Notes: a model not told the origin generated them from the letters alone. Shown: positions 1 to 9,726, counted from the stretch's first letter. The stretch is DNA of 64,000 nucleotides from Roseburia intestinalis L1-82 (GCF_900537995.1 NZ_LR027880.1:3232001-3296000); one strand, 5' to 3'. Numbers and translations: made by a program.

Positions 1-833
1 ACAGCCGAACAGTGCATATCCTCATTTAACTTCTGTGCAAGCTCCGATACTTCCCCCATCGCTTTTTTGTTCTGCAGCTTTTTTATCCCGTCGATCTTCC
101 TCAGTTCATCCAGGTAACTCCGGATTCCGGGAACTGCGCCCGCAATGCCCTGTTTCAGCATTTCTGCAGACAATTCCTGCACATTTCCCTCGTCTGTCAC
201 AACTTTTAAAAAAGACATCTGATGCGGGCCGAAAAAATATGCTCCTGCCTGATATATGGAAGAGGCCTCCATATCATAAAGAAAACCGTCTGCCACACTA
301 TTTTTTATGGCCGTTTCGTATTTTGGGATTAACTCTGTTTTGTTTTCTGTATGATAAAGCATTGCACCTGTCACAATTTCAGCTTCCTCAAAAGGATGTC
401 TGTATAAAATATCCGGATAAAATGTACGCCCTGTCACATGCTCCATGATCTTTTTGCACAGATACACTTCTCCTGCCTTTACTGACTGTTCCTGTACTGT
501 TTTTCTCTTGTCGGAAGAATGTAGACCATCTCCGGCTGCGGTTTCTTTTTCCGATACATTTCTACAAGTTTGACCGGATCCTTTTGAGCAAGAAACTTTT
601 GCGCAAGTACCGATATTGACCAGAAAATCCGCCGGCTGTGGAGTTCTTTTCGTACAGATTCTCGCCACGGCCGCCGTCGCTGCGTTCATTCCGCATCCCG
701 TTACCGTAAGAAGAATATTTTCTTCCTCAGAAAAAAAGACAGGAAAACAAGTTTCATCTGTCTTTTTCTTCAATCCATATTCACGAATCAGTGGTTCTGC
801 CTCATGGTATAAGGCACAAAATATATATATCAT
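1..833 (-). CDS. Nucleoside phosphorylase/nucleosidase-superfamily protein (3' end outside window)
   Basis: An open frame starts at an ATG whose first base is 833 and runs off the left edge (277 codons visible), so the C-terminus is missing. Family features: N-terminal beta strand IYIFCALYHEAE, VTGCGMNAATAA near residue 44, NIGTCA near 73, DMEAS near 187 and VVTDEG near 211. The Met-Glu pair and the Asp of TDEG match the nucleoside-binding Glu and purine-contacting Asp of the MTA/SAH nucleosidase and purine nucleoside phosphorylase fold. Between NIGTCA and the next conserved strand (KAGEVYL, residue 119) there is a polar Ser/Lys-rich insert of about 35 residues. Substrate unknown; N-glycosidic cleavage of a nucleoside is the likely chemistry. 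It starts 3 bases after the dut stop, so it is probably co-transcribed. Confidence 0.75.
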   Translation of the reverse strand, partial: MIYIFCALYHEAEPLIREYGLKKKTDETCFPVFFSEEENILLTVTGCGMNAATAAVARICTKRTPQPADFLVNIGTCAKVSCSKGSGQTCRNVSEKETAAGDGLHSSDKRKTVQEQSVKAGEVYLCKKIMEHVTGRTFYPDILYRHPFEEAEIVTGAMLYHTENKTELIPKYETAIKNSVADGFLYDMEASSIYQAGAYFFGPHQMSFLKVVTDEGNVQELSAEMLKQGIAGAVPGIRSYLDELRKIDGIKKLQNKKAMGEVSELAQKLNEDMHCSA

Positions 834-836
834 AAT

Positions 837-1277
837 TTACGCTCTTCCGGTGCTTCCGATACCGCCGCGGTTTTCATTGCCAAGTGTATCTGTCTCCTCA
901 AAACGGATGACCGGCTGATGTTTCTGGATGCGGAACTGGCAGATGCGGTCATTGACATTGATCTCCGTGTCACGCATTGCAAGTGCCGGCATCATCCACA
1001 CATCATCATCTCCGCAGTAGCTTTCATCTACAACACCCATGTGGTTTGTCTGAATGATTCCAAAATTCTTGTAGGTAGAACTTCTCGGTACAATAACTGC
1101 CTCATATCCTGCCGGAAGCTGCATGGACACGCCAAGTTTAATCAATTTAAATTCGCCTTTTTTTAATACAACGTGTTCTGCTGAGCGAAGATCGATCCAG
1201 TCACTCTTTCCGTCAATATAGGTAAGTTTTTCTATTTCATTTGAATGATATTTAATTCTGATCGTCTGCTGTTCCAT
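837..1277 (-). CDS. dut: dUTP diphosphatase
   Basis: Hydrolyses dUTP to dUMP and diphosphate, keeping uracil out of DNA and feeding thymidylate synthesis. All five motifs of the trimeric dUTPase family can be read in the 146 residues: DLRS (29-32), PRSS (64-67), [10 protein letters not shown] (81-90, with the catalytic Asp), NDRICQFRI (109-117) and the glycine-rich C-terminal arm RGGIGSTG (137-144). The usual Phe of the arm (GFGSTG) is Ile here, a conservative difference. The start is ATG with AGGAG just upstream. It lies 12 bases after gpsA on the same strand. Confidence 0.9.
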   Translation of the reverse strand: MEQQTIRIKYHSNEIEKLTYIDGKSDWIDLRSAEHVVLKKGEFKLIKLGVSMQLPAGYEAVIVPRSSTYKNFGIIQTNHMGVVDESYCGDDDVWMMPALAMRDTEINVNDRICQFRIQKHQPVIRFEETDTLGNENRGGIGSTGRA

Positions 1278-1289
1278 TTTTACTCCTGT

Positions 1290-2303
1290 CTATTCTTCCC
1301 ACTCTAAGCTGCTGTGTTCTTCTCTGCGGTCACGCAGCATCAGCTCGCGCACTGCGTCTTTTGCCGGTTTATCATCAAACAGAACGTGATTGATCTCCTC
1401 GATGATCGGCATAGCCACTTCATACTTTCTTGCAAGCGCGATTGCTGCTTTTGCAGAGTAAACACCCTCAACGACCATCTTTACCTCATCCATCGCCTGC
1501 TTCATCGTATATCCCTGTCCCATCAGCATGCCGGCTTTGCGGTTTCTGGAATGTTTGCTCTCGCAGGTTACGATCAGATCACCAATACCAGTCAGACCGC
1601 TCAATGTTTCTGCATTTGCACCCATCTTAATTGCAAGTCTGCTGATTTCAGATATACCGCGTGTGATCAACGCTGCCTTGGTATTATCTCCGTATCCAAG
1701 TCCGTCCGCCATACCTGCTGCAAGTGCGATCACATTTTTTAAAGATCCGCCAAGTTCCATTCCAAGGACGTCCGGACTTGTGTATACACGGAATACTTCA
1801 TTCATGAAAATATCCTGCACACCCTCAGCCACAGACTTCTTTCTTGCACCCGCAACGACTGTGGTCGGGAGTCCGATTCCAACTTCCTCTGCATGGCTCG
1901 GTCCGCACATCACTGCCACGTCAGCAGCAGGAATTTCCTGCTCCACGATATCAGAAAGTGTCATCAGGGTATTTTCCTCAATACCTTTTGCCACACAGAC
2001 GATCACCTGTCCCTTTTTTACAAAAGGTGCCATAGATTTTGCCGTGCTTCTCGTAAAAACAGACGGCACCGCAAGGATCAGATAATCTTTTCCTTCGATC
2101 GCCTCTTTTAAATCTGTGGTAAATGTAATATCTTCCGGTAATTTCACTCCCGGAAGTTTATCCACATGCTCGTGTTTTTCACGGAGCATCTGTACTTCCT
2201 GCTCCACGATCGACCAGACTGTCACATCGTTTCCATTTGTATGTAATACCAGAGAAAGTGCCGTACCCCAGCTTCCTGCACCAATAACGGCTGTCTTTGC
2301 CAT
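1290..2303 (-). CDS. gpsA: Glycerol-3-phosphate dehydrogenase [NAD(P)+]
   Basis: Reduces dihydroxyacetone phosphate to sn-glycerol 3-phosphate, the backbone for phospholipid synthesis, in the cytoplasm. The 337-residue length is typical. The N-terminal Rossmann fold has GAGSWG at 8-13; CGPSHAEEV near 133 and GSLKNVIALAAG near 185, containing the catalytic Lys, are family signatures, as is the later TGIGDLIVTC. A good AGGAGG ribosome binding site precedes the ATG. It follows plsY by 4 bases, so the two consecutive steps from DHAP to lysophosphatidate are encoded together. Confidence 0.95.
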   Translation of the reverse strand: MAKTAVIGAGSWGTALSLVLHTNGNDVTVWSIVEQEVQMLREKHEHVDKLPGVKLPEDITFTTDLKEAIEGKDYLILAVPSVFTRSTAKSMAPFVKKGQVIVCVAKGIEENTLMTLSDIVEQEIPAADVAVMCGPSHAEEVGIGLPTTVVAGARKKSVAEGVQDIFMNEVFRVYTSPDVLGMELGGSLKNVIALAAGMADGLGYGDNTKAALITRGISEISRLAIKMGANAETLSGLTGIGDLIVTCESKHSRNRKAGMLMGQGYTMKQAMDEVKMVVEGVYSAKAAIALARKYEVAMPIIEEINHVLFDDKPAKDAVRELMLRDRREEHSSLEWEE

Positions 2304-2307
2304 TCTG

Positions 2308-2961
2308 TCATTCCTCCTGATTCTTTTTCATTCCAAATTTGTTTTCTGTTCCAGTAAGCAGACGCTTAATATTGGCTTTGTGTCTCCATAATGCCATCGC
2401 TGTAAAACATGCACTGACAATGTAAAATTCCGGCAGATATGCCGTATCCACATGAAGATATCCCATGTGGCCAAATATCAGTACCTGGATCAGATAACTT
2501 GTCACAACAAGGATAGAACCTAACGATACATATCTTGTAATCGCGATTGATCCAATAAACAGTATCAGGCAGATTGGCGCTGCAAGCGGACACACTGCAA
2601 GGATCATACCGGACGTACATGCAATCCCTTTTCCACCCTTAAATTTCAGATAAAATGGGAAGTTGTGTCCCAAAACTGCTCCGAACCCTGCGTAAAGTTC
2701 TAAGATCTTGACCGCATCCGGATATTTTCCGATAAAAATGAAACGGATCAGAAGCACTGCAAAAATCGCTTTAAACAGATCACCCAGAAAAGTGATTAAT
2801 CCAGCCTTCCAGCCTAACACGCGCAGCGTATTTGTCGTTCCCGCATTGCCGCTGCCCTGTGTTCTGATATCCACGCCGTGCTTTTCTCCATAAATATATC
2901 CTGTCTGGAATAACCCAAAACAATACCCCACTGCCACTGCTATGACTCTTGCCCCAAGCAT
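2308..2961 (-). CDS. plsY: Acyl-phosphate:glycerol-3-phosphate acyltransferase
   Basis: Integral membrane enzyme that transfers an acyl chain from acyl-phosphate to glycerol 3-phosphate. The 217-residue protein has the PlsY signatures GSGNAGTTN (about 36-44), in the loop that binds the acyl-phosphate, and KGGKGIA (about 108-114), in the glycerol-phosphate binding loop, between several hydrophobic segments. Its ATG overlaps the der stop codon by one base (TAATG), which suggests translational coupling. It is followed directly by gpsA, which makes its substrate. Confidence 0.95.
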   Translation of the reverse strand: MLGARVIAVAVGYCFGLFQTGYIYGEKHGVDIRTQGSGNAGTTNTLRVLGWKAGLITFLGDLFKAIFAVLLIRFIFIGKYPDAVKILELYAGFGAVLGHNFPFYLKFKGGKGIACTSGMILAVCPLAAPICLILFIGSIAITRYVSLGSILVVTSYLIQVLIFGHMGYLHVDTAYLPEFYIVSACFTAMALWRHKANIKRLLTGTENKFGMKKNQEE

Positions 2962-4286
2962 TACTGTTCTTCCTTCCTCTCACGAATGATAAATTTTAAC
3001 GCCGTTCCACGGAATCCAAATGTATCACGGATACGGTTTTCCAGATAACGGGTATAAGAAAAATGCATCAATTCTTTGTCGTTGACAAAAATAACAAACG
3101 TTGGCGGCTTTACCGCAACCTGTGTGGTATAGTAGATTTTCAGACGTTTTCCTTTGTCTGAAGGCGGCTGCTGCATTGCTACTGCCTCCGCAACGATCTC
3201 ATTTAAGACACCGGTTGCAACACGCATGCTGTTATTCTCAATGACAAGGTCGATCATGTCAAACAGTTTGTTTAAACGCTGTCCTGATTTTGCAGAGATA
3301 AATAAAATTTCTGCATATGGCATAAAGCTTAAAATCTGACGGATTTTCTCCGTATGGCGGTAGATTGTCTTATCGTCTTTTTCAATGGCATCCCATTTAT
3401 TGACTGCAATAATGATACCCTTTCCACGCTCATGAGCGATTCCTGCGATTTTTGCATCCTGTTCGGTCACACCCTCGGTCGCATCGATCACAATGATACA
3501 CACATCGGCGCGCTCCACTGCCGTCACGGCACGGATGATACTGTAACGCTCGATTTCTTCCTTGATCTTATTCTTACGGCGCAGTCCTGCTGTATCGATA
3601 AACACATATTCCTTTCCGTTGTACCGGATATCCGTATCGATTGCATCACGGGTCGTACCTGCAATATCGGACACGATCACGCGGTCCTCCTGTGCCAGTT
3701 TATTGATCAGGGATGACTTTCCAACATTTGGTTTTCCGATGATCGCAACCTTCGGTCTCTCATCTTCCGCCTCATCTTTGTTGTATTCCGGGAAATTCTT
3801 TACCACTTCGTCAAGCATATCTCCAAGTCCTAACATGGAGGATGCAGAAATCGGATACGGATCCCCGATACCCAGATTATAAAACTCATACACATCCGGC
3901 ATAAATTTTTCAAAACTATCCACTTTGTTGACAACTAAAACAACCGGCTTTCCGGAACGGCGCAGCATATCTGCCACCTTGGAATCCGAATCCTGCAGTC
4001 CCTGTCTCACGTCTGTCAAAAAAATGATCACATCCGCAGTTGCGATCGCAATCTCTGCCTGCTCACGCATCTGGGATAAAATAATATCTTTACTGTCCGG
4101 TTCAATACCACCGGTATCGATCATGGTAAAATGATAATCCAGCCAGGTCACATCCGCATAGATCCTGTCTCTGGTCACGCCCGGCGTATCCTTTACGATG
4201 GAAATCCGCTCGCCTGCAAGCACATTAAACAACGTCGATTTTCCAACATTCGGACGACCCACGATCGCCACTACGGGTTTACTCAT
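2961..4286 (-). CDS. der: Ribosome biogenesis GTPase Der (EngA)
   Basis: Double-GTPase needed for 50S subunit maturation. Two G domains are visible: the first P-loop GRPNVGKS near residue 10 with DTPGVTRD, and the second GKPNVGKS near 180 with AGTTRDAID, followed by a KH-like C-terminal domain ending in a basic tail. I chose the ATG at 4286 (protein MSKPVV...) because it gives the usual length of about 441 residues; the frame can be extended 9 codons upstream only to a TTG. Upstream bases include AGGAG and AGGAAATT before the ATG. Confidence 0.95.
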   Translation of the reverse strand: MSKPVVAIVGRPNVGKSTLFNVLAGERISIVKDTPGVTRDRIYADVTWLDYHFTMIDTGGIEPDSKDIILSQMREQAEIAIATADVIIFLTDVRQGLQDSDSKVADMLRRSGKPVVLVVNKVDSFEKFMPDVYEFYNLGIGDPYPISASSMLGLGDMLDEVVKNFPEYNKDEAEDERPKVAIIGKPNVGKSSLINKLAQEDRVIVSDIAGTTRDAIDTDIRYNGKEYVFIDTAGLRRKNKIKEEIERYSIIRAVTAVERADVCIIVIDATEGVTEQDAKIAGIAHERGKGIIIAVNKWDAIEKDDKTIYRHTEKIRQILSFMPYAEILFISAKSGQRLNKLFDMIDLVIENNSMRVATGVLNEIVAEAVAMQQPPSDKGKRLKIYYTTQVAVKPPTFVIFVNDKELMHFSYTRYLENRIRDTFGFRGTALKFIIRERKEEQ

Positions 4287-4440
4287 AATTTCCTGTACTC
4301 CTTTTATTCTCAAATCTCATTCACTTCATGAGCGGCTGATACTACGCTCTGAACATTATTTTGATTTTACAATATCCTGTGGTTCTTGTAAAGATATTTT
4401 CCATTGCGGGCTTTTACAGAACATTTCACGAATTTTTGAT

Positions 4441-6369
4441 TTATTCTGTCACACCTGTCTTTTTCTGGATCTCATCAAGTTCATCATAATTATACAGATG
4501 CCAGGTGTCACTGAGCACACCCATCTTTTCCAATGCCTTTACCGTATTTTCGCACTTCGGTCCAAACTGGATATAACTGTTTCCGGATGCATCGCCATGC
4601 GCAACATTATCATTTCGCGCATTCCGGTAATCATAATAATTATAATAGTAATCCCAGGTCTGGTAATCATTTCCTTTTCCATAATAAGAAATCGAAAATG
4701 AATTGGTATACATCTCGTCCTGTCCATCCTTATAAACCGCCGGAAGCTGGTAATAATCAAAATTGCCCTCTCTCACATCCTGTTCAACAGCGTCCCGCAG
4801 AGCAGTGCTTTCCTGTCTGGAAAACGTATATACATCCGATTCACCATCTTCCTTATAGACAGTTAAATATCCGGAATAATAATCATTCTCTTTATATCCG
4901 TTTCCAAGAACCTGTTTCATCATGTTATCCGGATCTGTCTCCAGGGCAGTCAGTTTAAATGCAACTGAATTTTTGTCTTTTAATGCCTCCTCCGTAACGG
5001 AAACCGGATATCTCCGCTCAAACACAGAGCCATCCTTCATGTAATACCGGAACGATGTATAATAATAATTTTTTCCCTTTTTATAGACAGATAAATATTC
5101 ATCTTTGCTGTCAATACACTGTTTCTGTAATTCCAGCACATCCGGGATCTGCTCTTTTGAAACACAGACCGGATAATCCATATTCACAAATGCAGCTTCA
5201 ATCTCAGATGCATCCGGAATTTTGCGTTCAATGCCAAATACATCCACGCGGAAACAGGTCAGTAATATCAGCACAACCGCCACAAAACCAGCCCACTCTG
5301 CAATTCTTTTTTTGCACAGTACACGGAAATTCTTCTGCAAAACCATTTCTGCCGCAAAAAAACAGATGCTTCCAAAAATGACCATAAAAATCATAAGGCT
5401 GATAAATTCATTCACTTTGATATATTCAAGTACCAGAGCAGATACGGCAAGTGCGATCAGTCCGCCGCCACAGATACCGGATATCCAGCGGAATACCGGT
5501 CTTAAAGCTGCAATACTGACTACGTCTCCGGTTGTTTCGATTTTACGATTTTTATATAAAAAGTACGCAAAAACCGTGATCACAACTGCTGCCACAGCAT
5601 AAACTGCAACTGTTTTTCCGCCACTGATCGTAACTCCAACTGCCTGCACATAGTCCTTATCGTATTTTACTCCCATAACCAGATTACGGATCAGATAATC
5701 AAGCGGTGACAATCTACTGGTCTGACTCGAAGTCCATGTATCTGATACACCGTAACAGATCAGACTTGATATATTCTGCACCATCTTCATACAGCCGATC
5801 CATAGATAATTGACTGCCAGATAATAAAACGGCATGGCAAAAATATTTCCCGTCAGCATAGCCACAAATACCGCAAGCGCATATGCGAAAAAAGATACGC
5901 CTGCCATGTATAAAAACCAGTAAAACAGATACTGGATACAGGTAATCTGGTTTGCCAGGCAGACCAGTACACCGGCAATAAATGCAATCAGTTCCGGGAC
6001 AAACAGAAAAACAAAACCGGAAACATAATTGGTGATATAAAGTTCCCGCCTGTCTAACGGCAGGGAGTGTATCATATTGGCATTTCTGGGATTATATAAA
6101 TAAGAAAACACTGCAAGTGCTGCCGCTGCCGCTGCAATAAAAACCGGTATTACCGATCCCGCACCTGCTAACGCCGACCCAATCACATAATATTGTTTCT
6201 GTGTAAGGGGCACGTTTCCGATATAATTACTCTCATTATTTGCATAAAGCCAGATACTGAGCGGCACTACCACGATCAGATAGCACAGGTATACGATCCA
6301 GATCGGCCAGTGATGTGTAAGATTCTTTTTAAATATCGTTGTATTAAAAGAGGATGTCTTTGACTTCAT
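4441..6369 (-). CDS. ABC transporter permease of the GntR-associated exporter
   Basis: About 642 residues with hydrophobic segments clustered in the first 370 or so, including long stretches near 30-55, 80-110, 130-160, 240-280 and 340-375. A mainly extracytoplasmic, Tyr- and charge-rich domain of about 270 residues follows. The architecture suits an ABC-2 type permease. The substrate cannot be told; YtrA-associated exporters in Firmicutes are linked to cell-envelope or antimicrobial stress. The start at 6369 is preferred because GGGAGGTG lies 8 bases upstream. The gene start overlaps the 3' end of the ATPase gene by 26 bases, so the two are coupled. Confidence 0.8.
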   Translation of the reverse strand: MKSKTSSFNTTIFKKNLTHHWPIWIVYLCYLIVVVPLSIWLYANNESNYIGNVPLTQKQYYVIGSALAGAGSVIPVFIAAAAAALAVFSYLYNPRNANMIHSLPLDRRELYITNYVSGFVFLFVPELIAFIAGVLVCLANQITCIQYLFYWFLYMAGVSFFAYALAVFVAMLTGNIFAMPFYYLAVNYLWIGCMKMVQNISSLICYGVSDTWTSSQTSRLSPLDYLIRNLVMGVKYDKDYVQAVGVTISGGKTVAVYAVAAVVITVFAYFLYKNRKIETTGDVVSIAALRPVFRWISGICGGGLIALAVSALVLEYIKVNEFISLMIFMVIFGSICFFAAEMVLQKNFRVLCKKRIAEWAGFVAVVLILLTCFRVDVFGIERKIPDASEIEAAFVNMDYPVCVSKEQIPDVLELQKQCIDSKDEYLSVYKKGKNYYYTSFRYYMKDGSVFERRYPVSVTEEALKDKNSVAFKLTALETDPDNMMKQVLGNGYKENDYYSGYLTVYKEDGESDVYTFSRQESTALRDAVEQDVREGNFDYYQLPAVYKDGQDEMYTNSFSISYYGKGNDYQTWDYYYNYYDYRNARNDNVAHGDASGNSYIQFGPKCENTVKALEKMGVLSDTWHLYNYDELDEIQKKTGVTE

Positions 6370-7243
6370 AATCAGCACCTCCCATTTCATAGATAAATAT
6401 TTCTTCCAATGTCAGTGGAAGGACATCCACGATTGCCGGATTTGCTGCCGCTAAAGCTTTTTTGGCATCTTCCGGATCTCCTTTTACGATCAGCGTGTAT
6501 ACACGTCCCGTATTGGACATATGAAGGACTTCAAATTCTTCCGACAGCTTCGGCACACCATTCTGGCATGCAACCTGGATTTTTGATACGCTGCCCTGCA
6601 GATCGCTTAAAGACCGCTCGATCATGATCGTTCCCTGATGCATAATGCCGACATGATCACAGACATCCTCCAGCTCTCTTAAATTGTGGGATGATACCAG
6701 TACTGTCATCTGATTTTCTGCAACTTCCGACATGATGATGCTCCAGATCTGTCTGCGCATAACCGGATCAAGACCGTCTACCGGCTCATCTAAGATCATC
6801 AGTTCCGGTTTTGCACAGATCGCAAGCCAGAAAGCAACCTGTTTCTGCATACCTTTTGACAGACGGCGAATACTTCTTTTTACGTCAATATTCGGAAAGA
6901 ACTCCTGAAGACGGTAAAAAAGTTTTTCATCAAATGTGGGATAAATCCCCTGATAAAAACGCTTCATTTCCATCGTGTCTGCCTGCATAAAATAAAATAT
7001 TTCATCCGGGATATAAGAAAATTTCGCTTTTACTTTTTTATTCTCATACACCGGTTCCCCCGCAATGAGGACTTCTCCTGCATCCGGTTTATACACCCCT
7101 GTAATATGGCGGATCAGTGTCGATTTTCCTGCTCCGTTCGGTCCGACCAGTCCATAGATCGCACCTTTTTCCACATGCATGTCCACGCCTTTCAATGCAT
7201 GAAATCCCTCAAAAGACTTTTCCAGATGATTTACCTGTATCAT
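6344..7243 (-). CDS. ABC transporter ATP-binding protein, YtrB-like
   Basis: Nucleotide-binding subunit of 299 residues. Walker A GPNGAGKST lies near 34-42. The signature-like RLSKGMQKQV is near 128, Walker B LMILDEPVDGLDP near 148, and the switch His is in SSHNLRE near 183. The variant signature (LSKGM rather than LSGGQ) is common in exporter ATPases of the CcmA/YtrB group. The gene overlaps the 3' end of the GntR gene by 4 bases and its own 3' end overlaps the permease gene, giving a compact three-gene operon. Confidence 0.9.
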   Translation of the reverse strand: MIQVNHLEKSFEGFHALKGVDMHVEKGAIYGLVGPNGAGKSTLIRHITGVYKPDAGEVLIAGEPVYENKKVKAKFSYIPDEIFYFMQADTMEMKRFYQGIYPTFDEKLFYRLQEFFPNIDVKRSIRRLSKGMQKQVAFWLAICAKPELMILDEPVDGLDPVMRRQIWSIIMSEVAENQMTVLVSSHNLRELEDVCDHVGIMHQGTIMIERSLSDLQGSVSKIQVACQNGVPKLSEEFEVLHMSNTGRVYTLIVKGDPEDAKKALAAANPAIVDVLPLTLEEIFIYEMGGADYEVKDILF

Positions 7244-7614
7244 TGGTCCACCTTCCCTTCTGCCAGATTATCCATACGTTCGACCAATTCCTTTTCCTTT
7301 ACAGACAAAAAGAATAATTCTTCCACGATCTCATCAAATTCTGTCAGTAACTCTTTCGCCCTCGCATCATAAACTTCTTTTCGTTCTGCAACAAAAGTTC
7401 CTTTTCCAGTGACCGTATAAATATAGCCTTCACTTTCCAAATCCCGGTATGCTTTCTGGATCGTGTTCGGGTTGATTGCAAGCTTCGCCGCAAGTTCCCG
7501 GACCGATGGCAGTTTTTCATCCGCAGAAAGAGAATTTGATATTACAAGTTTTCTGAGTCCATCCTTGATCTGTTCGTAGATCGGTTTGGAATCACGATAA
7601 TTTAACTGTATCAA
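7240..7614 (-). CDS. GntR-family transcriptional regulator, YtrA subfamily
   Basis: A 124-residue regulator with an N-terminal winged helix (residues about 10-75; YEQIKDGLRKLV, LPSVRELAAKLAINPNT, the wing VTGKGTFV) and a short helical C-terminal dimerisation part. That small C-terminus is typical of the YtrA subgroup, which usually represses its own ABC-transporter operon. The start codon reads TTG (base 7614), with AGGGGG about 7 bases upstream. That ribosome binding site lies in one arm of an inverted repeat (7616-7625). Downstream genes overlap, so autorepression would control the whole transporter. Confidence 0.85.
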   Translation of the reverse strand: MIQLNYRDSKPIYEQIKDGLRKLVISNSLSADEKLPSVRELAAKLAINPNTIQKAYRDLESEGYIYTVTGKGTFVAERKEVYDARAKELLTEFDEIVEELFFLSVKEKELVERMDNLAEGKVDQ

Positions 7615-7615
7615 T

Positions 7616-7692
7616 CAGATACCCCCTGTCTGTACTAACCGTACTATTTTCTATCATACGGTCACTATAACACGGGGTATCTGCTGATACAA
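7616..7692 (-). promoter_or_regulatory. Promoter/operator region of the GntR-ABC operon with nested palindromes
   Basis: On the minus strand a -35-like TTGTAT (7687-7692) and -10-like TATAGT (7664-7669) are 17 bases apart. An outer perfect inverted repeat has 10-base arms: CAGATACCCC at 7616-7625 and GGGGTATCTG at 7674-7683. One arm lies between -35 and -10 and the other overlaps the ribosome binding site. An inner inverted repeat ACCGTA/TACGGT (7638-7643 and 7657-7662) sits just downstream of the -10. These are good candidate operator sites for the adjacent regulator; which repeat it binds is inference. Confidence 0.5.
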
Positions 7693-7768
7693 TAAAGATA
7701 ATCCTATGATATTATGAAGATTTTATGAAGCCTGCTCAAAGTTCCTGTAAAAATGTACGCCCGATTCT

Positions 7769-8806
7769 TTAACCCAAGTAAGCGCGCAGTAACTCAAATG
7801 TATTTTTCACGCCGTCCTTATGGCTTCTCTCGTATCCGTGGGAGGCATACACTCCTGCGCCAATCAGACCGTGGCGCACATCATAACCTGCCGTCAGTGC
7901 CACATCCGCATCTGAACCGTAGTATGGATAAACGTCCACGGCAAAATCAAGATCGTTGTCTTTTGCAGCTTTGATCAGACCTGTGACTACATCATAATTG
8001 TAAGGTCCCCTGCTGTCTTTTGCGCAGATGGAAACCTGTGTTTCTTTGCAGGAAAGTCCGTCTCCCACGCATCCCATATCCACGGAGATCACCTCTGTCA
8101 CTCCCTCCGGGATAGATGCCGCACCGCCGTGTCCGACTTCCTCGTAAACTGTGATATGCTGGTATACCATACGCTCCGTTGTGATATTTTCTTCTTTTAA
8201 ATATTTTGCATATCCAAGTAAAATGCCGACACTTAATTTATCATCTAAGAAACGGCTCTTGATATAACCGGTCTTTGTCACTGTGGTGCGCGGATCAAAG
8301 CATACAAAATCCCCTGCCATAATGCCAAGTTTTTCTGTTTCTTCCCTGGAATCTGCTTTTTCGTCAAGCACGATCTCCATCTCATCCCAGCTTCGCTTGG
8401 TATCACTGTAATCCCCGTTCACATGGACGGAAGCGTTTGAAAGCTGGCAGGTTCCCTCAAATGTACCGGAAAATCTGGTTGCCACACGGCAGTTTTCCGC
8501 CTCTGCATTATTGGCATTCATACCACCGATCGGAGATACCTTTAATCTTCCGTTTGACTTGATCTCCGTTACGATCGCACCTAAGGTGTCAATATGTGCC
8601 TCTAACATCACGGCATCCTCTTTATTTTTGCCGCCCAATGCGACAAGGACGCCGCCCTTTACGGTAAGTTTTGGCTCATATCCCAATGCACGGTATTCGC
8701 CTAAGACATACTCTGCCACCTCTTTGGTGTAGCCGGACGGACTGGCGATCGCAAGGATCTTTTTTGTCTCTTCCACGATATAATCAATATAATTTTTCTT
8801 TTCCAT
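7769..8806 (-). CDS. M42-family metallopeptidase (glutamyl aminopeptidase/deblocking type)
   Basis: Cytosolic dinuclear-zinc aminopeptidase of the M42 family, 345 residues. The expected metal ligands and base appear in order: His and Asp of EAHIDTLG, Asp of RFLDDKLS, the catalytic Glu pair of YEEVGHGG, Asp of SVDMG and His of YASHGYERSH near the C-terminus. Such enzymes trim free peptides as large tetrahedral particles. The gene stands about 150 bases beyond the GntR promoter and 56 bases after pgeF. Exact peptide specificity cannot be read from the sequence. Confidence 0.9.
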   Translation of the reverse strand: MEKKNYIDYIVEETKKILAIASPSGYTKEVAEYVLGEYRALGYEPKLTVKGGVLVALGGKNKEDAVMLEAHIDTLGAIVTEIKSNGRLKVSPIGGMNANNAEAENCRVATRFSGTFEGTCQLSNASVHVNGDYSDTKRSWDEMEIVLDEKADSREETEKLGIMAGDFVCFDPRTTVTKTGYIKSRFLDDKLSVGILLGYAKYLKEENITTERMVYQHITVYEEVGHGGAASIPEGVTEVISVDMGCVGDGLSCKETQVSICAKDSRGPYNYDVVTGLIKAAKDNDLDFAVDVYPYYGSDADVALTAGYDVRHGLIGAGVYASHGYERSHKDGVKNTFELLRAYLG

Positions 8807-8862
8807 TTTTTATTTTCCTCTTTTTTATTTTATATTCCAATGACTGTTTGCGTTCATTGTAT

Positions 8863-9726
8863 TTATGCGTTTCTCAGATAAATAAACGCGCCAAGATTTC
8901 CGCGTTTTCCATGGCTTGCACGGTGGGAAAACAGAAGATCCGGGTTACAGCAGGTGCAGATGTTCGTGACTGCGATCTTTTCTTTTAAAACTCCTGCTTC
9001 TGTCAGGACGATCTCGTTCGCCCCCCAGAGATCAAGCTGGTACTTGCCATTTTTCTTATCGAGCAAGATCTCATCTGCATGCCCCGGGAACGCCTCTTTA
9101 AAAGCATCTGCGACATCCTCACTGACCTCATAGCAGTCCTGGCAGATGGACGGACCGATGGCACAGACTAAATCTTTCGCCTCCGTGCCAAATTCACGTT
9201 TCATCGCTGTGATCGTGGCCGCTCCCATTTTTCCGACCGTTCCCTTCCAGCCGGAATGGCTCATGCCAATCGCACGGTGCACCGGATCCACAAAGTATAA
9301 CGGTACGCAGTCTGCATAAAACGTCGAGAGTACAAGTCCCGGTTCGTTTGTGATCAGTCCGTCAATATCCGTATAATCCCTCTCTTTTACAATCCCTTTT
9401 CCGGCATCCTCCGCCGTCACCCTGCGCACATTTGTCGTGTGTGTCTGATCGGTAAACACAAACTTTGAAACATCTGTTTTCATTGCGCCGGCGAGCCGCC
9501 TGAAATTTTCTCTTACGGCTGCATCCTCATCCCCGCGCGTAAAACTTAAATTCAGGGATTCATAAATCCCTTTACTCACACCACCAATCCGTGTGGTAAA
9601 ACAATGTTCTACGATGCCCGTCTGCTCAAGCAGTGGATATTTAAGGAGCGGTAATGTGCTGCCCGCTCCATTTTCACACCATACTTCTTCTAACACAATG
9701 TCATTATTTTTCTTTTTTAGATTCAC
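8863..9726 (-). CDS. pgeF: YfiH/PgeF-family multicopper-oxidase-fold protein
   Basis: The 287-residue protein belongs to the YfiH/LACC1 family, reported as a purine nucleoside phosphorylase/adenosine deaminase-type enzyme and, in E. coli, as peptidoglycan editing factor. Visible signatures: FTTRIGGVSKG (about 43), TDQTHTTNV with a zinc-ligand His (about 92), FYADCVPL with the ligand Cys (about 137), and GMSHSGWKGTVGKMG with the second His (about 154). The start codon is GTG (base 9726) with AGGG upstream. It lies between yraN and the M42 peptidase on the same strand. Confidence 0.9.
   Translation of the reverse strand: MNLKKKNNDIVLEEVWCENGAGSTLPLLKYPLLEQTGIVEHCFTTRIGGVSKGIYESLNLSFTRGDEDAAVRENFRRLAGAMKTDVSKFVFTDQTHTTNVRRVTAEDAGKGIVKERDYTDIDGLITNEPGLVLSTFYADCVPLYFVDPVHRAIGMSHSGWKGTVGKMGAATITAMKREFGTEAKDLVCAIGPSICQDCYEVSEDVADAFKEAFPGHADEILLDKKNGKYQLDLWGANEIVLTEAGVLKEKIAVTNICTCCNPDLLFSHRASHGKRGNLGAFIYLRNA

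Noticed and set aside
4539..4760. Minus-strand alternative frame inside the ABC permease gene (MIITSFRRF...)
   Set aside because: It lies wholly within the 3' part of the permease gene in another frame, with Met/Ile/Arg-rich noise and no ribosome binding site.
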